This document shows, piece by piece, positions 21,813-34,600 of a DNA stretch of 64,000 bases. Under the pieces are notes generated by a model that searched no databases, had not been told where the DNA came from, and was given only the letters and a program-made list of their open reading frames with translations. Position 1 is the first letter of the stretch, and each line of letters begins with the position of its first letter. The translations under genes were made by a program, and so were the position numbers. Source of the stretch: Liolophura sinensis. Lineage: Eukaryota > Mollusca > Polyplacophora > Chitonida > Chitonidae. The DNA lies in contig NC_088301.1 in NCBI RefSeq assembly GCF_032854445.1, forward strand, positions 11,280,281 to 11,344,280. The letters are read 5' to 3'.

Positions 21813-22391
21813 TTTCATTTCTGTAGCATTCATAGAAAAAAAAAATGCAAATTGCTTCATACATTTACCATTACATTACAATTAAACTTACACAGGTGTG
21901 GGGCTGGGAAAATATAGTACACAAAATACAGTATTATGTATCTGACCTCTCCAATAATAGCACCATAGATAATGTTTAGAGATATTCAGTTCATTCTGAA
22001 CCTAGTATTAAACCCTCAAGAACTTCTTTCCCTTAGAAACTAACATAGGATAAGTTTATATACCAAACATGCCAGATATTAATTTCCCAGTATGCTTTGG
22101 AAAGATACTAATAACAATATTTCCTGTATCCATACAAAATAATTGCCAGTAAGACAATAGTAAGGGTTTAACAATAGTGTGGTGATTTCTTTTTGCAGTG
22201 GGATTTTTTTTGCCACCAAATTTAGGAAATTCAAAATCTTGCATATCTGGTATCATCAAACATCCTATTCACTACGATCAGGGAATTGCGCATTCATTGG
22301 TCAGGACAGTTGAGGATTCCTCCAGTTAAAAGTTTTTTAATAATTAAGACAATACCATCCAGAAAATCATGATCCGACCAAAAGTATGTTT

Positions 22392-22397
22392 TTTATT
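22392..22397 (-). terminator. Candidate polyadenylation signal of PEX3
   Basis: AATAAA on the - strand, about 300 bp past the PEX3 stop codon. Confidence 0.4.
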
Positions 22398-22472
22398 GGA
22401 CCTCTGTTCCATTGGTCCATTCAAATAAAATACAACAAAATCTAACATGTACCTGCATACTGGATGTGTTGC

Positions 22473-22652
22473 TACAGCACCAATCAAATCTGTTGTCACA
22501 TTAGAAGATTTCTCCAATCAGATGTAACATTCAAAATGTCTTGTTATAACAGCAATTCTCCAATCATGTGTTGTATAAGTAAATGCCACAGTGCCAATCA
22601 AATCTGTTGTTATAGTAGCGGATTTCCCCAATAAGATGTAATAAAATATTTC
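22473..22652. repeat. Diverged tandem duplication in the PEX3 3' UTR
   Basis: Two related segments begin CCAATCAAATCTGTTGT (about 22482 and 22596), each followed by an A/T-rich block with ATTTCTCCAATCAGATGTAA or its variant. If the signal at 22392 is used, both fall in the PEX3 3' UTR. Confidence 0.65.
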
Positions 22653-22696
22653 TCAGCTCCATTTACATGTGTTGTCACGACAACAGATTGATCAAA

Positions 22697-25600
22697 TCAG
22701 CGAGTGAGTCCCAGCCTGTGACAACTCTCATCCTGTTGACTGAAAGCTTCGTAGACATTGGCTGCCAGGTCCCTTAGTGGCTCCATTACCAGCAACTCCT
22801 GTCAAAAACCAGACTGGATTTGGTTTCTTCACATTCATGGTTAGGCTGCACTTATTTATTTTTTTTTATTTGCGTTTTGTGCCAAACTTTAGAATATGTC
22901 GCTTTAATGCGTTGTGCTGGAAGACATTCAAAAGGTACATTTAAGGTACACCATGTTAATTTTACATAGAGGTACACTGCTCCAAATGGCATCAATGTTG
23001 AATCTGTTATGGTAAGTTATTTAACAATGCCTTATTTAAAATTTCTGAGACAAGATATACATGGAAAAATTTCTCTTGGATTTATGGATTTGATTGGTGT
23101 ATTATGCAAAAGAACTTTCCACTGATATGTACGCAAGATGATGGAGGAAACCAGAGTACATGAAGAACTGCACCTGACTGTAAACTTGTAGTTTGTTAGC
23201 ATTACTTGGTATTTACACAGATCAAAATTTACTTCTGTCATATAATGACAGTTTTTCTATGTAGAGGGCAGGTTTCACTGTCGACAAATTCATAGTGCTG
23301 TCTCACTAGGACAACCAGTCAAAGACAAGACAAAAGTAGACAAGACAAAGGTAGACAAGACAAGATGCCTCACTTCATCACAGCTGTACAGGTACAGAAC
23401 TGACCAGTATGTGGCTACACATCTTATTCTCAGCACAGAGCAAAAAAGGAAAATCAGGATTACTGACTTTAAGGATGCCCCAGCACAGGATTGAACTCAG
23501 GGACTCCTGCTTACATGATGACATAACCATGGCCTTGTTGTGAGTCTCACCTGTATGAATGGATTAGGGGAATCCCCACACAGCCTGACCATTATCCCAT
23601 TGACCACGGGGATCAGCTTAGCCAAGGGAACTTTGTTGTCGTGGATACTGAGGGAGGAATACACAGATACATACATGTATATTGTTATATAAACATGGTC
23701 ACACAGCAGGATATGGTGTAGGGCGTGGCCGAGTGGATAAAGGACGACTCTGTCTGTCAATCACAAGGATACATGAGGTAAGGCTTTAATCCTTGCCTTA
23801 GGCAGGGAATTCTAAGGCTTTGGTGACAATAATAGATTGATGACCCTTGTATGGCCATATTCACAATCCAACGTTGTCTCCCAACAGGATATCCGTGAGC
23901 CACATGTGGGAAAGTTTGTCATTAACTTGCCAGTGGCCGGGGGTTTTACACCAGGGACTCCATATTCTTCGTCATAAAACTGCGGACCATCATATAGGTG
24001 AAAAATTCTTGAGTAAACCATTAAGACATAGCAGGACATATCCACTCTAATCCCGGTTAACGTCATTCGGGTAAGAATGGGCAGAATACAAAGGGACTTG
24101 CTGGTACCTGGTTGTGATTTGGAAGTACTATGTGCTATACAGTTAACTGTTACATAACATAACTCACATAACTTAAATGAAAACTTGTTATTGCACACTT
24201 AAGTTGACGAAAATCACACACACACACAAATGTTCAGTTCTCATATTAAACCGTTCCCCCCAACCACAGATAATCGTTCAAACAATAAAAGAGCGAGGTG
24301 CACATCTGAAAAGTGTAAATACTGGTTGAGAAGCAGACACAAAGGTAGGATTATACCCTGCATTCACAAGATTTCTTTACCTTTTGGACCCTGATGCTTC
24401 TCCAGTGACTGTGGACAGAAACGCTCGATAGCCCTCCATTAGAAAGTCCATGAAACGAGCAAAGGCCTTGTTCACGCACACTTGTAACACTGAATGGAAA
24501 TCTTCACTACAATGAGACATAATTTGTTAACAAGACTTATTTTTCTTCATTGGTGTTTTGTGCCATACTGAAGAATATTTCACTTACACGACGGTGGTCA
24601 GCATGAAGGCAGGAGGAAACTGGGCAGAGCCCAGTGAAACTCAGACCATCTGCAGGTTGATCGGAGAGGAAGCTAGTTATGAGCTGGACTTGAACTCATG
24701 CCAACTGCACTGTTGAGAGGCTCCTGGTTCACTGTGCAGCACTAGAACGCTGACCAATAGGCTACGGAGGTCCATGTCAATAAAAGCAGCCAGTCCTAAT
24801 TTTATTCATTCTTCCATTCTAGTCTGTGAAGCCTATTTCTGCAAAGTTATACCTGTTTTTTCGATGTTGTTTACCTGGTGAGTTTATTTAGGGTTTACAA
24901 TTATTTTCAACATTATTTTGCTTGTATCATGATTGTATCAAAAAGGGCATAAAAAAAAACAAATAAATTTTCACAACCATGGAATGCACCCGCTTGAAGT
25001 CACCCGCTTGAGTTGTGAAGTCACTCAATCCCTATCTTGCCTTTTCGCTGCACACACTGAATGAGCAAAGCATAAGTGAAGAGACGTCTGACATGTTTCT
25101 AGTTTCTTTTATATGGCATACCCCACGGCCTTTAAAGAATTCCACATTAAAAACTGGCTTATAGAAATACCATGCATGTCAGAAAAAATGGTTGTGGTCG
25201 TTCAGGTCATTTGAATTGTTTGCTTTCTTTTTTTATATACAACAATTTATGTTTGATGATCATTTACAAAGCGCCTGTAGTATTGGTTGAGAGTGAAGTG
25301 GGTCCAGTCTAACATAAACTTTACACAGAGAAAACCTCCAGTCACTACCACACCTGTAGTATTGATTGAGAGTGAAGTGGGTCCAGTCTAACATAAACTT
25401 TACACAGAGAAAACCTCCAGTCACTGCCACACCTGTAGTATTGATTGAGAGTGAAGTGGGTCCAGTCTGACATAAACTTTACACAGAGAAAACCTCCAGT
25501 CACTGCCACACCTGTAGTATTGACTGAGAGAAAAGTGGGTCCAGTCTAACATAAACTTTACACAGAGAAAACCTCCAGTCACTGCCACACCTGTAGTATT

Positions 25601-28600
25601 GACTGAAAGTGAAGTGGGTCCAGCCTAACATAAACTTTATACAGAGAAAACCTCCAGACACTACCACACCTGTAGTATTGATTGAGAGAGAAGTGGGTCC
25701 AGTCTAACATAAACTTTACACAGAGAAAACCTCCAGTCACTGCCACACTGGTAGTAGTGATTGAGAGAGAAGTGGGTCCAGTCTAACATAAACTTTACAC
25801 AGAGAAAACCCCCAGTCACTGCCACACCTGTAGAATTGATTGAGAGAGAAGTGGGTCCAGTCTAACACAAACTTTACACAGAGAAAACCTCCAGTCACTG
25901 CCACAAGACCACCAAAGACTGATGGCCGACTACTAGAATGAGTCACTGTGTTGTGCAAACTGACCTGTCAATCATATCCCTGGTCTGTGCTAACAGTTCT
26001 TCATACACAACTTCTTCTGGCAGGCTGTCTGCACTCTGGGTATAGAAACACAAGCATGAGTCACAGTAAATTGTTCATTGTATGTCTTTGGGTAAAACAT
26101 ACAGTTAACATCATGTTATAAAGATTAATTGTCCTTAACTGAGAGACTGACTAGTGCAAAATTCATGACTATTTTACTAATATGATAGTTGTCAATGTCA
26201 TGGCTGGAAAATTCCTTGCCTCAGGCTGGGATTGAACTCATGCCTAATATGTTTGAGCGACAAAGTCCTGTACCCGCTCTGGAGGGATCATTAAGTTGGG
26301 AGGTAAGAATGGTACCGAGTTGTTTGAGGGCTGACTTACACAATCCTGTACTTGCTCTGGAGGCAGCATAAAGCGATAAAGTGGGCAGGTGGGGATGTTA
26401 CCGAGTTGTCTGAGGGATGACTTACAAAGTCCTGTACTTGTTCTGGGGGCAGCATGAAGTGACAAAGTGGGCAGGTGGGGATGGTACTGAGTTGTCTGAG
26501 GGATGACTTACAAAGTCCTGTAATTGCTCTGGGGGCAGCATGAAGTGACAAAGTGGGCAGAGGGGGATGTTACTGAGTTGTCTGAGGGATGACTTACAAA
26601 GTCCTGTACTTGCTCTGGGGGCAGCATGAAGTGACAAAGTGGGCAGGTGGGGATGTTACTGAGTTGTCTGAGGGCTGACTTACAAAGTCCTGTACTTGTT
26701 CTGGGGGCAGCATGAAGTGACAAAGTGGGCAGGTGGGGATGTTACTGAGTTGTCTGAGGGATGACTTACAAAGTCCTGTACTTGCTCTAGGGGCAGCATG
26801 AAGTAACAAAGTCGGGAGGTAAGAATGGTACTGAGTTTGTTTGAGGGATGACTTACAAAGTCCTGTACTTGTTCTGGGGGCAGAATGAATTCACAAAGTG
26901 GGCAGGAGGGGATGTTACTGAGTTGTCTGAGGGATGACTTACAAACTCCTGTACTTGCTCTGGGGGCAGCATGAAGTGACAAAGTGGGCAGGTGGGGATG
27001 GTACTGAGTTGTCTGAGGGCTGACTTACAAAGTCCTGTACTTGTTCTAGGGGCAGCATGAAGTGACAAAGTGGGCAGGTGGGGATGTTACTGAGTTGTTT
27101 GAGGGATGACTTACAAAGTCCTGTACTGCTCTGGGGGCAGCATGAAGTGACAAAGTGGGCAGGTGGGGATGGTACTGAGTTGTCTGAGGGATGACTTACA
27201 AAGTCCTGTACTTGTTCTGGGGGCAGCATGAAGTGACAAAGTGGGCAGGTGGGGATGTTACTGAGTTGTTTGAGGGCTGACTTACAAACTCCTGTACTTG
27301 TTCTGGGGGCAGCATGAAGTGACAAAGTGGGCAGGTGGGGATGGTACTGAGTTGTCTGAGGGATGACTTACGAAGTCCTGTACTTGCTCTGGGGGCAGCA
27401 TGAAGTGACAAAGTGGGGAGGTGGGGATGGTACTGAGTTGTCTGAGGGATGACTTACAAAGTCCTGTACTTGTTCTGGGGGGCAGCATGAAGTGACAAAG
27501 TGGGCAGGTGGGGATGGTACTGAGTTGTCTGAGGGATGACTTACAAAGTCCTGTACTTGTTCTGGGGGCAGCATGAAGTGACAAAGTGGGCAGGTGGGGA
27601 TGGTACTGAGTTGTCTGAGGGATGATTTACAAAGTCCTGTACTTGTTCTGGGGGGCAGCATGAAGTGACAAAGTGGGCAGGTGGGGATGGTACTGAGTAT
27701 TTTGAGGGCTGACTCACAAAGTCCTGTACTTGCTCTGGGGGCAGCATGAAGTGACAAAGTGGGCAGGTGGGGATGGTACTGAGTTGTCTGAGGGATGACT
27801 TACAAAGTCCTGTACTTGTTCTGGGGGCAGCATGAAGTGACAAAGTGGGCAGGTGGGGATGTTACTGAGTTGTTTGAGGGATGACTTACAAACTCCTGTA
27901 CTTGCTCTGGGGGAAGCATGAAGTGACAAAGTGGGCAGGTGGGGATGTTACTGAGTTGTCTGAGGGATGACTTACAAACTCCTGTACTTGTTCTGGGGGC
28001 AGCATGAAGTGACAAAGTGGGCAGGTGGGGATGGTACTGAGTTGTCTGAGGGATGACTTACAAAGTCCTGTACTTGCTCTGGGGGCAGCATGAAGTGACA
28101 AAGTCGGGAGGTAAGAATGGTACTGAGTTTGTTTGAGGGATGACTTACAAAGTCCTGTACTTGTTCTGGGGGCAGAATGAATTCACAAAGTGGGCAGGTG
28201 GGGATGTTACTGAGTTGTCTGAGGGATGACTTACAAACTCCTGTACTTGCTCTGGGGGAAGCATGAAGTGACAAAGTGGGCAGGTGGGGATGTTACTGAG
28301 TTGTCTGAGGGATGACTTACAAAGTCCTGTACTTGTTCTGGGGGCAGCATGAAGTGACAAAGTGGGCAGGTGGGGATGGTACTGAGTTGTCTGAGGGATG
28401 ACTTACAAAGTCCTGTACTTGCTCTGGGGGCAGCATGAAGTAACAAAGTGGGCAGGTGGGGATGGTACTGAGTTGTCTGAGGGATGACTTACAAAGTCCT
28501 GTACTTGTTCTGGGGGCAGCATGAAGTGACAAAGTGGGGAGGTGGGGATGTTACTGAGTTGTTTGAGGGCTGACTTACAAAGTCCTGTACTTGTTCTGGG

Positions 28601-31600
28601 GGCAGCATGAAGTGACAAAGTGGGCAGGTGGGGATGGTACTGAGTTGTCTGAGGGATGACTTACAAAGTCCTGTACTTGCTCTGGGGGCAGCATGAAGTG
28701 ACAAAGTGGGGAGGTGGGGATGGTACTGAGTTGTCTGAGGGATGACTTACAAAGTCCTGTACTTGTTCTGGGGGGCAGCATGAAGTGACAAAGTGGGCAG
28801 GTGGGGATGGTACTGAGTTGTCTGAGGGATGACTTACAAAGTCCTGTACTTGTTCTGGGGGCAGCATGAAGTGACAAAGTGGGCAGGTGGGGATGGTACT
28901 GAGTATTTTGAGGGCTGACTCACAAAGTCCTGTACTTGCTCTGGGGGCAGCATGAAGTGACAAAGTGGGGAGGTGGGGATGGTACTGAGTTGTCTGAGGG
29001 CTGACTTACAAAGTCCTGTACTTGTTCTGGGGGAAGCATGAAGTGACAAAGTGGGGAGGTGGGGATGTTACTGAGTTGTTTGAGGGCTGACTTACGAACT
29101 CCTGTACTTGCTCTGGGGGAAGCATGAAGTGACAAAGTGGGCAGGTGGGGATGTTACTGAGTTGTCTGAGGGATGACTTACAAAGTCCTGTACTTGCTCT
29201 GGGGGCAGCATGAAGTGACAAAGTGGGGAGGTGGGGATGGTACTGAGTTGTCTGAGGGATGACTTACAAAGTCCTGTACTTGTTCTGGGGGGCAGCATGA
29301 AGTGACAAAGTGGGCAGGTGGGGATGGTACTGAGTTGTCTGAGGGATGACTTACAAAGTCCTGTACTTGTTCTGGGGGCAGCATGAAGTGACAAAGTGGG
29401 CAGGTGGGGATGGTACTGAGTATTTTGAGGGCTGACTCACAAAGTCCTGTACTTGCTCTGGGGGCAGCATGAAGTGACAAAGTGGGGAGGTGGGGATGGT
29501 ACTGAGTTGTCTGAGGGCTGACTTACAAAGTCCTGTACTTGTTCTGGGGGAAGCATGAAGTGACAAAGTGGGGAGGTGGGGATGTTACTGAGTTGTTTGA
29601 GGGCTGACTTACGAACTCCTGTACTTGCTCTGGGGGAAGCATGAAGTGACAAAGTGGGCAGGTGGGGATGTTACTGAGTTGTCTGAGGGATGACTTACAA
29701 AGTCCTGTACTTGTTCTGGGGGCAGAATGAATTCACAAAGTGGGCAGGTGGGGATGTTACTGAGTTGTCTGAGGGATGACTTACAAAGTCCTGTACTTGT
29801 TCTGGGGGCAGAATGAATTCACAAAGTGGGCAGGTGGGGATGTTACTGAGTTGTCTGAGGGATGACTTACAAAGTCCTGTACTTGCTCTGGGGGCAGCAT
29901 GAAGTGACAAAGTGGGCAGGTGGGGATGGTACTGAGTTGTCTGAGGGATGACTTACAAAGTCCTGTACTTGTTCTGGGGGGCAGCATGAAGTGACAAATT
30001 GGGCAGGTGGGGATGGTACTGAGTATTTTGAGGGCTGACTCACAAAGTCCTGTACTTGTTCTGGGGGCAGCATGAAGTGACAAAGTGGGCAGGTGGAGAT
30101 GGTACTGAGTTGTCTGAGGGATGACTTACAAAGTCCTGTACTTGTTCTGGGGGCAGCATGAAGTGACAAAGTGGGGAGGTGGGGATGGTACTTGAACCCT
30201 GAACAACACCACACTCCAGTTTCATTCGAATTTTCTCTAAGTAGTTTTGGACATCACCCAGGGAAAGTTTCTCCTTCAGAGACACGCTGAAAAGAGAAAT
30301 ACAATATTTAGCACTGTATCTCGTGACTGCTTGCGCACATTTATCATAAGCGTAAGTGATTTGTAAATCACTAGGATCACGATCGTAGCATTAGCTAACA
30401 ATCGACACCCCCTTTCAAACGGCGTAATGTATTTTTACAATCAATTGTAAACTCTAGTTGTAGGCTCTACAGTTGACTGTAGCTACAATCTTTGTGCCTT
30501 CGGGCCCCGATATCTGACAAATAAGTATATTTACAATGGCCACAACATTTTGAGCTACCAAATTTGTAACACATTAAACAAGAGACATGAAATTATCTAA
30601 ATGATGACAAATTACTATTTTATTACTTCCCAATCTACAGCTCCTTTCTTCTGTCTATTTCCTAATACTGGGGTATATTTTCACGGTATGATTTCGTTGC
30701 ATATACACAACTAGCTTTAAGGGGTACAGAATCGACTCTGATTGGCTGGTGCGAGAGATTGGCAAGTCCATGCTATGCACTGCCTAAGCTGAATTTTAGG
30801 TATGGTGCATTTATTCAGGCGTGAACAAGGCTGCAAGATTTAACCCAGGAAACCCTGTCTACACTGTCAGCCAATATGTGTGAATTCTGTATCCCTTAAA
30901 TGTTCTCTTTTTGTTGTTTTTTTCAATGTTTTTTCATGTTTTAATGTCAATGTGATATGTATTACCTGCCAACTGTAGACTTGACCGCAGCATGCACGGC
31001 CATACTGAGTTCATCCACACCTTAGAAAAATTGCAAAGCAACCAACATGAATAGACAGGAAAATCATGATTTGATGAACAATATGAAGTCTAAAAAGTAC
31101 TCAACGTTAAAATGATATAATTTCATCATATTTCATAGAAGAGCTAGGTGTTTATTTTCTGAAGTAAAGAGAGAACGGAGTCAGAAATGTTGATGTTGTC
31201 TATATTTCTGGTATTGCTGTACCTTTTGTGATGAAGAACTGTATCAGAGACAGGTATTTCTCCTGTGTGATGGAGGGTATTAACACGCGGACATCTGACT
31301 CCACCTGCGTAAGTACAAGAGTACAACAATATACACATATAGAAGAAGTTTCTTTATAAAAAACAATATAGCCTATCACACTAAAATTCCGCAACAATAA
31401 ATATCACTTCATACATATACGGTGTTGATCAGATCCCTGCCAAATTACCTCCCTTGAGGCCACTCTCCCTCATGAATAGAATGTTTTAAGGACCTATAAA
31501 ACAAGGCATTTAGATAATACTGGTAGCTTGCCTAATTGAGGAGTTTGCAAAATTGAATAATGTTCAAATCATATGATACATTCAAATATTAACCTCTGAA

Positions 31601-34600
31601 ACAAAATAAAGCAGAATGATTGACACTGTCATACACAGATATTATTCTCTTATCATGCCAGTAACTCAACAAAAAAGACCAAAATTATTATACTGTCACA
31701 ACTATCACTGTTTAATGTATGTGTAAGAATTGCAGAGCAGTGACTTTACATGTTCTGGAGTTGTAAATTATTGTGGTGGTAATAGACACTGTGGGGAGTT
31801 AGTGCACAAATTTACCACAAAGGTCTTTGATACGCAAATCCCGCACTACATTTGGCAATCCATGTACTATGGGAGGGAACTGCAACCCTGTGAATAGCTA
31901 AGCAAAATGTTGAGCTATGAGGTACCGGCCCTGATGGGAGTGTCTGCTTTTGGGCAGTAGATCCAGAATCAATCCTGGTTTTTTTGCTTGGCGTTCAGCA
32001 AAAAAGCCTGAATGTGCAAAATAACCGACAGTTTAGACCAAATCTATCAAATCATACATTATATGAGAGCCAAAAGTAAAACATCACCTTCATCGCAGCT
32101 CTCTTTTTTTGTGTTGAGTAATAGCCTACAGACTGTATGTCAGATGAGGTTTCACTTCTCACAGTTCTATGTATCAAAACAAATCTCACGATTTCTCAAC
32201 AGCCATTGTTGATTGACAAGGAAGACAATATATATATATTGTATAGACTTATTGAACACAATGTTTTGTACTCCATTTGTACTCTCTTACCTGGTCAACT
32301 CTGTGTAGAAAGTTATCCAGGTACAAGTAGCCTCCCATGATGTTGAGCTGGACTCGTAACAATACAACCAGAATGGAGGAGCTGTACGCAGCTGTAATAC
32401 TGCGGGAAAATGCTACCACCAGAGATTAGAGAGTTACACTAAACAAACAGTTCCCATCACTGAAAGACGATGCTTTTTAAAGTACAATCACAGATCTATC
32501 CTATGTTTTACAGCAGTTTGAAGTATCATTAACTTTAAATACAAAGTTTTATGTGGAGATTGATGGCTACTATTTCAGTGGCTTTATATTTATTTGCTCT
32601 TCAGGAACTTAATGGAAAATGATAATTAAATTTAAAAAAAAAAAAAATATCAAGAACTTTATGCATCAGAAAACAAAATCTTTTTGAACTACTTTCAAGG
32701 TTTTCAACCTTTCAACAAAATTCCAGGACTATGAAGGATTTCAATGTCCAGTTGAATCCCGTAGACAGCTCGTCAGCCAGACAGGAGGAATTTTTCTATG
32801 TTGACAAGTACAGTATGTGTCAGTTACATGTATAAAATTAGTACCCGTCATACACAATTAAGCTTTCCTTGTAACATTTAATGACATGCTTACACATGAC
32901 TTTGAGTTCCTCCCACAGATCCAACTTATTACCCGTCCTGGAAACAAGTAAGTAATTAAACTATATCATGGTTAATCATTAATACAGTCTTGTTGATATA
33001 CACAGTTTGAGCTTTTTGTATTCACATGACTCTATATTACTAGAAATATGGCCTTTCTTACAATACATTGCTGTAATTTTCAGTTTCAGTTTAAACACAT
33101 GTGCTACTTGTATTATCTGTACACTGTTGAATATTTCTTTAAAATAGCCTCAGCACTGTATTTCAATCATTACTTTGCACATGAATTTTCAATTTAAAAT
33201 TATCGACAGTACCAAAATTGTAAATTAAAAAAGAAATGCCTGTGGCTTTGGTTCCTGTAATTCTAATTGGGCTATATGAAATATCCTGTTAATCATACAA
33301 ATTGTTATGTACTTTATGTTATTTACATTTATTTAATTAATTAGTGTTTGATGCAGTACTGAAGAGTATTTCACTTATATGGTAGCCATATTATGGTTCG
33401 GAGGAAACCGGGCCAAGTCCGGAGGAAACCCACGACCATCTGCAGGTTGCTGGCAGACAATCCCTTCTATTACCGGAAAGGAAGCCAGCAACTGTATTGG
33501 TGAGAGGCTCCTGGTCATTGTGTTGTGCTCGCATGCTAACCACTGGCCATGAAGGCCATTAATGAAACTTAACAATCTGGATTAATGACCATGGTATTCC
33601 AAGCAAAACTGTTATGACGTATTTTCATTTGAACACTCACTGTGATTCTATGCTGGCCTTGATCTTTTCTGTATCCATGGAGCGTCTCAGAGACTCTCGT
33701 AGATTTGGCAACATTGACAGCACTATAATTACATGAAAATGAATATCACTTATCATAAAATCATAAAAATCTTGTGAATCTATAATTCTGGGCTTATTTG
33801 TGGAACTGTTTAAATTGATAAACGCGTGAAATTAATACCCTGATACTTACCAGTCATATTGCACGTTCTCTGATTGCTGTCAAAATGATGCTGGCGCCTG
33901 TAACAGATACGAGATAAATGACAGCTAAGTTCATGACAATGTACAATGATAAATTACAAATCAAAAGTGCACTTTGTGCAGCGCAACAGTGTCTTCTGCA
34001 TGAATATGTGTGTGACTAACACTGATTCAGTTTTGTAGGTAAGCTGAGTTGGTAATATGCTGATACAAACTTGTAATTCTGACTAGAGCGTCACAACAGC
34101 AAGAGCTACAATACTTTGATGTAGTAGTTCGTATTCCCAGCAGAAGGATATTTTGTGTATGATTTGTCCAAATAAAAGCTATGCCCTTCATTCCCAACTC
34201 ATCACTGGTGGTTATAGATTGCACTGGAGTACTTGTCGCTAAGAAAAATCGAACCCAGAGACTTGCATTTTCACCTTATTGCCTGATCCCGAGACCATCT
34301 GGATGATATTCTGAGATTGCTTTGATGTTTAATGGATTTGGCAGAATTTTGTTCATCCGGGTATGGTTCCAAACCAGCTGTGATAAACTGACAGACCAAA
34401 AGATAACAAACATATGTGTCTGCAAACTTAAAGACGTATTTGATAAGTAACTTTTTACTCAAACACAAACAAACTGCCACACCAACTGCATCAGGTTTCT
34501 AAATGGAGTGGGCTGTGAAGTTGGTATGGGGCTAGTTCAATCAAATTAAACTTTGAAGTCTATTTAAATGTTGAGGTAGGTAAATATCAGAAACATTTAA

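Larger units (their letters stand above)
17745..22391. other. Gene-free interval between convergent genes
   Basis: This runs from the tetraspanin stop codon to the proposed PEX3 polyadenylation signal. It holds the tetraspanin 3' UTR, the 12/24-bp array, a 30-bp duplication and a MITE. An open frame at 18305-18649 (+) has no recognisable similarity and no splice or start context, so I do not call it a gene. Confidence 0.6.

Noticed and set aside
26250-30189. About 35 overlapping open frames of 71-129 codons on the - strand
   Set aside because: They are the three phases of the 86-bp satellite unit; only the first unit is part of PEX3 exon 9.
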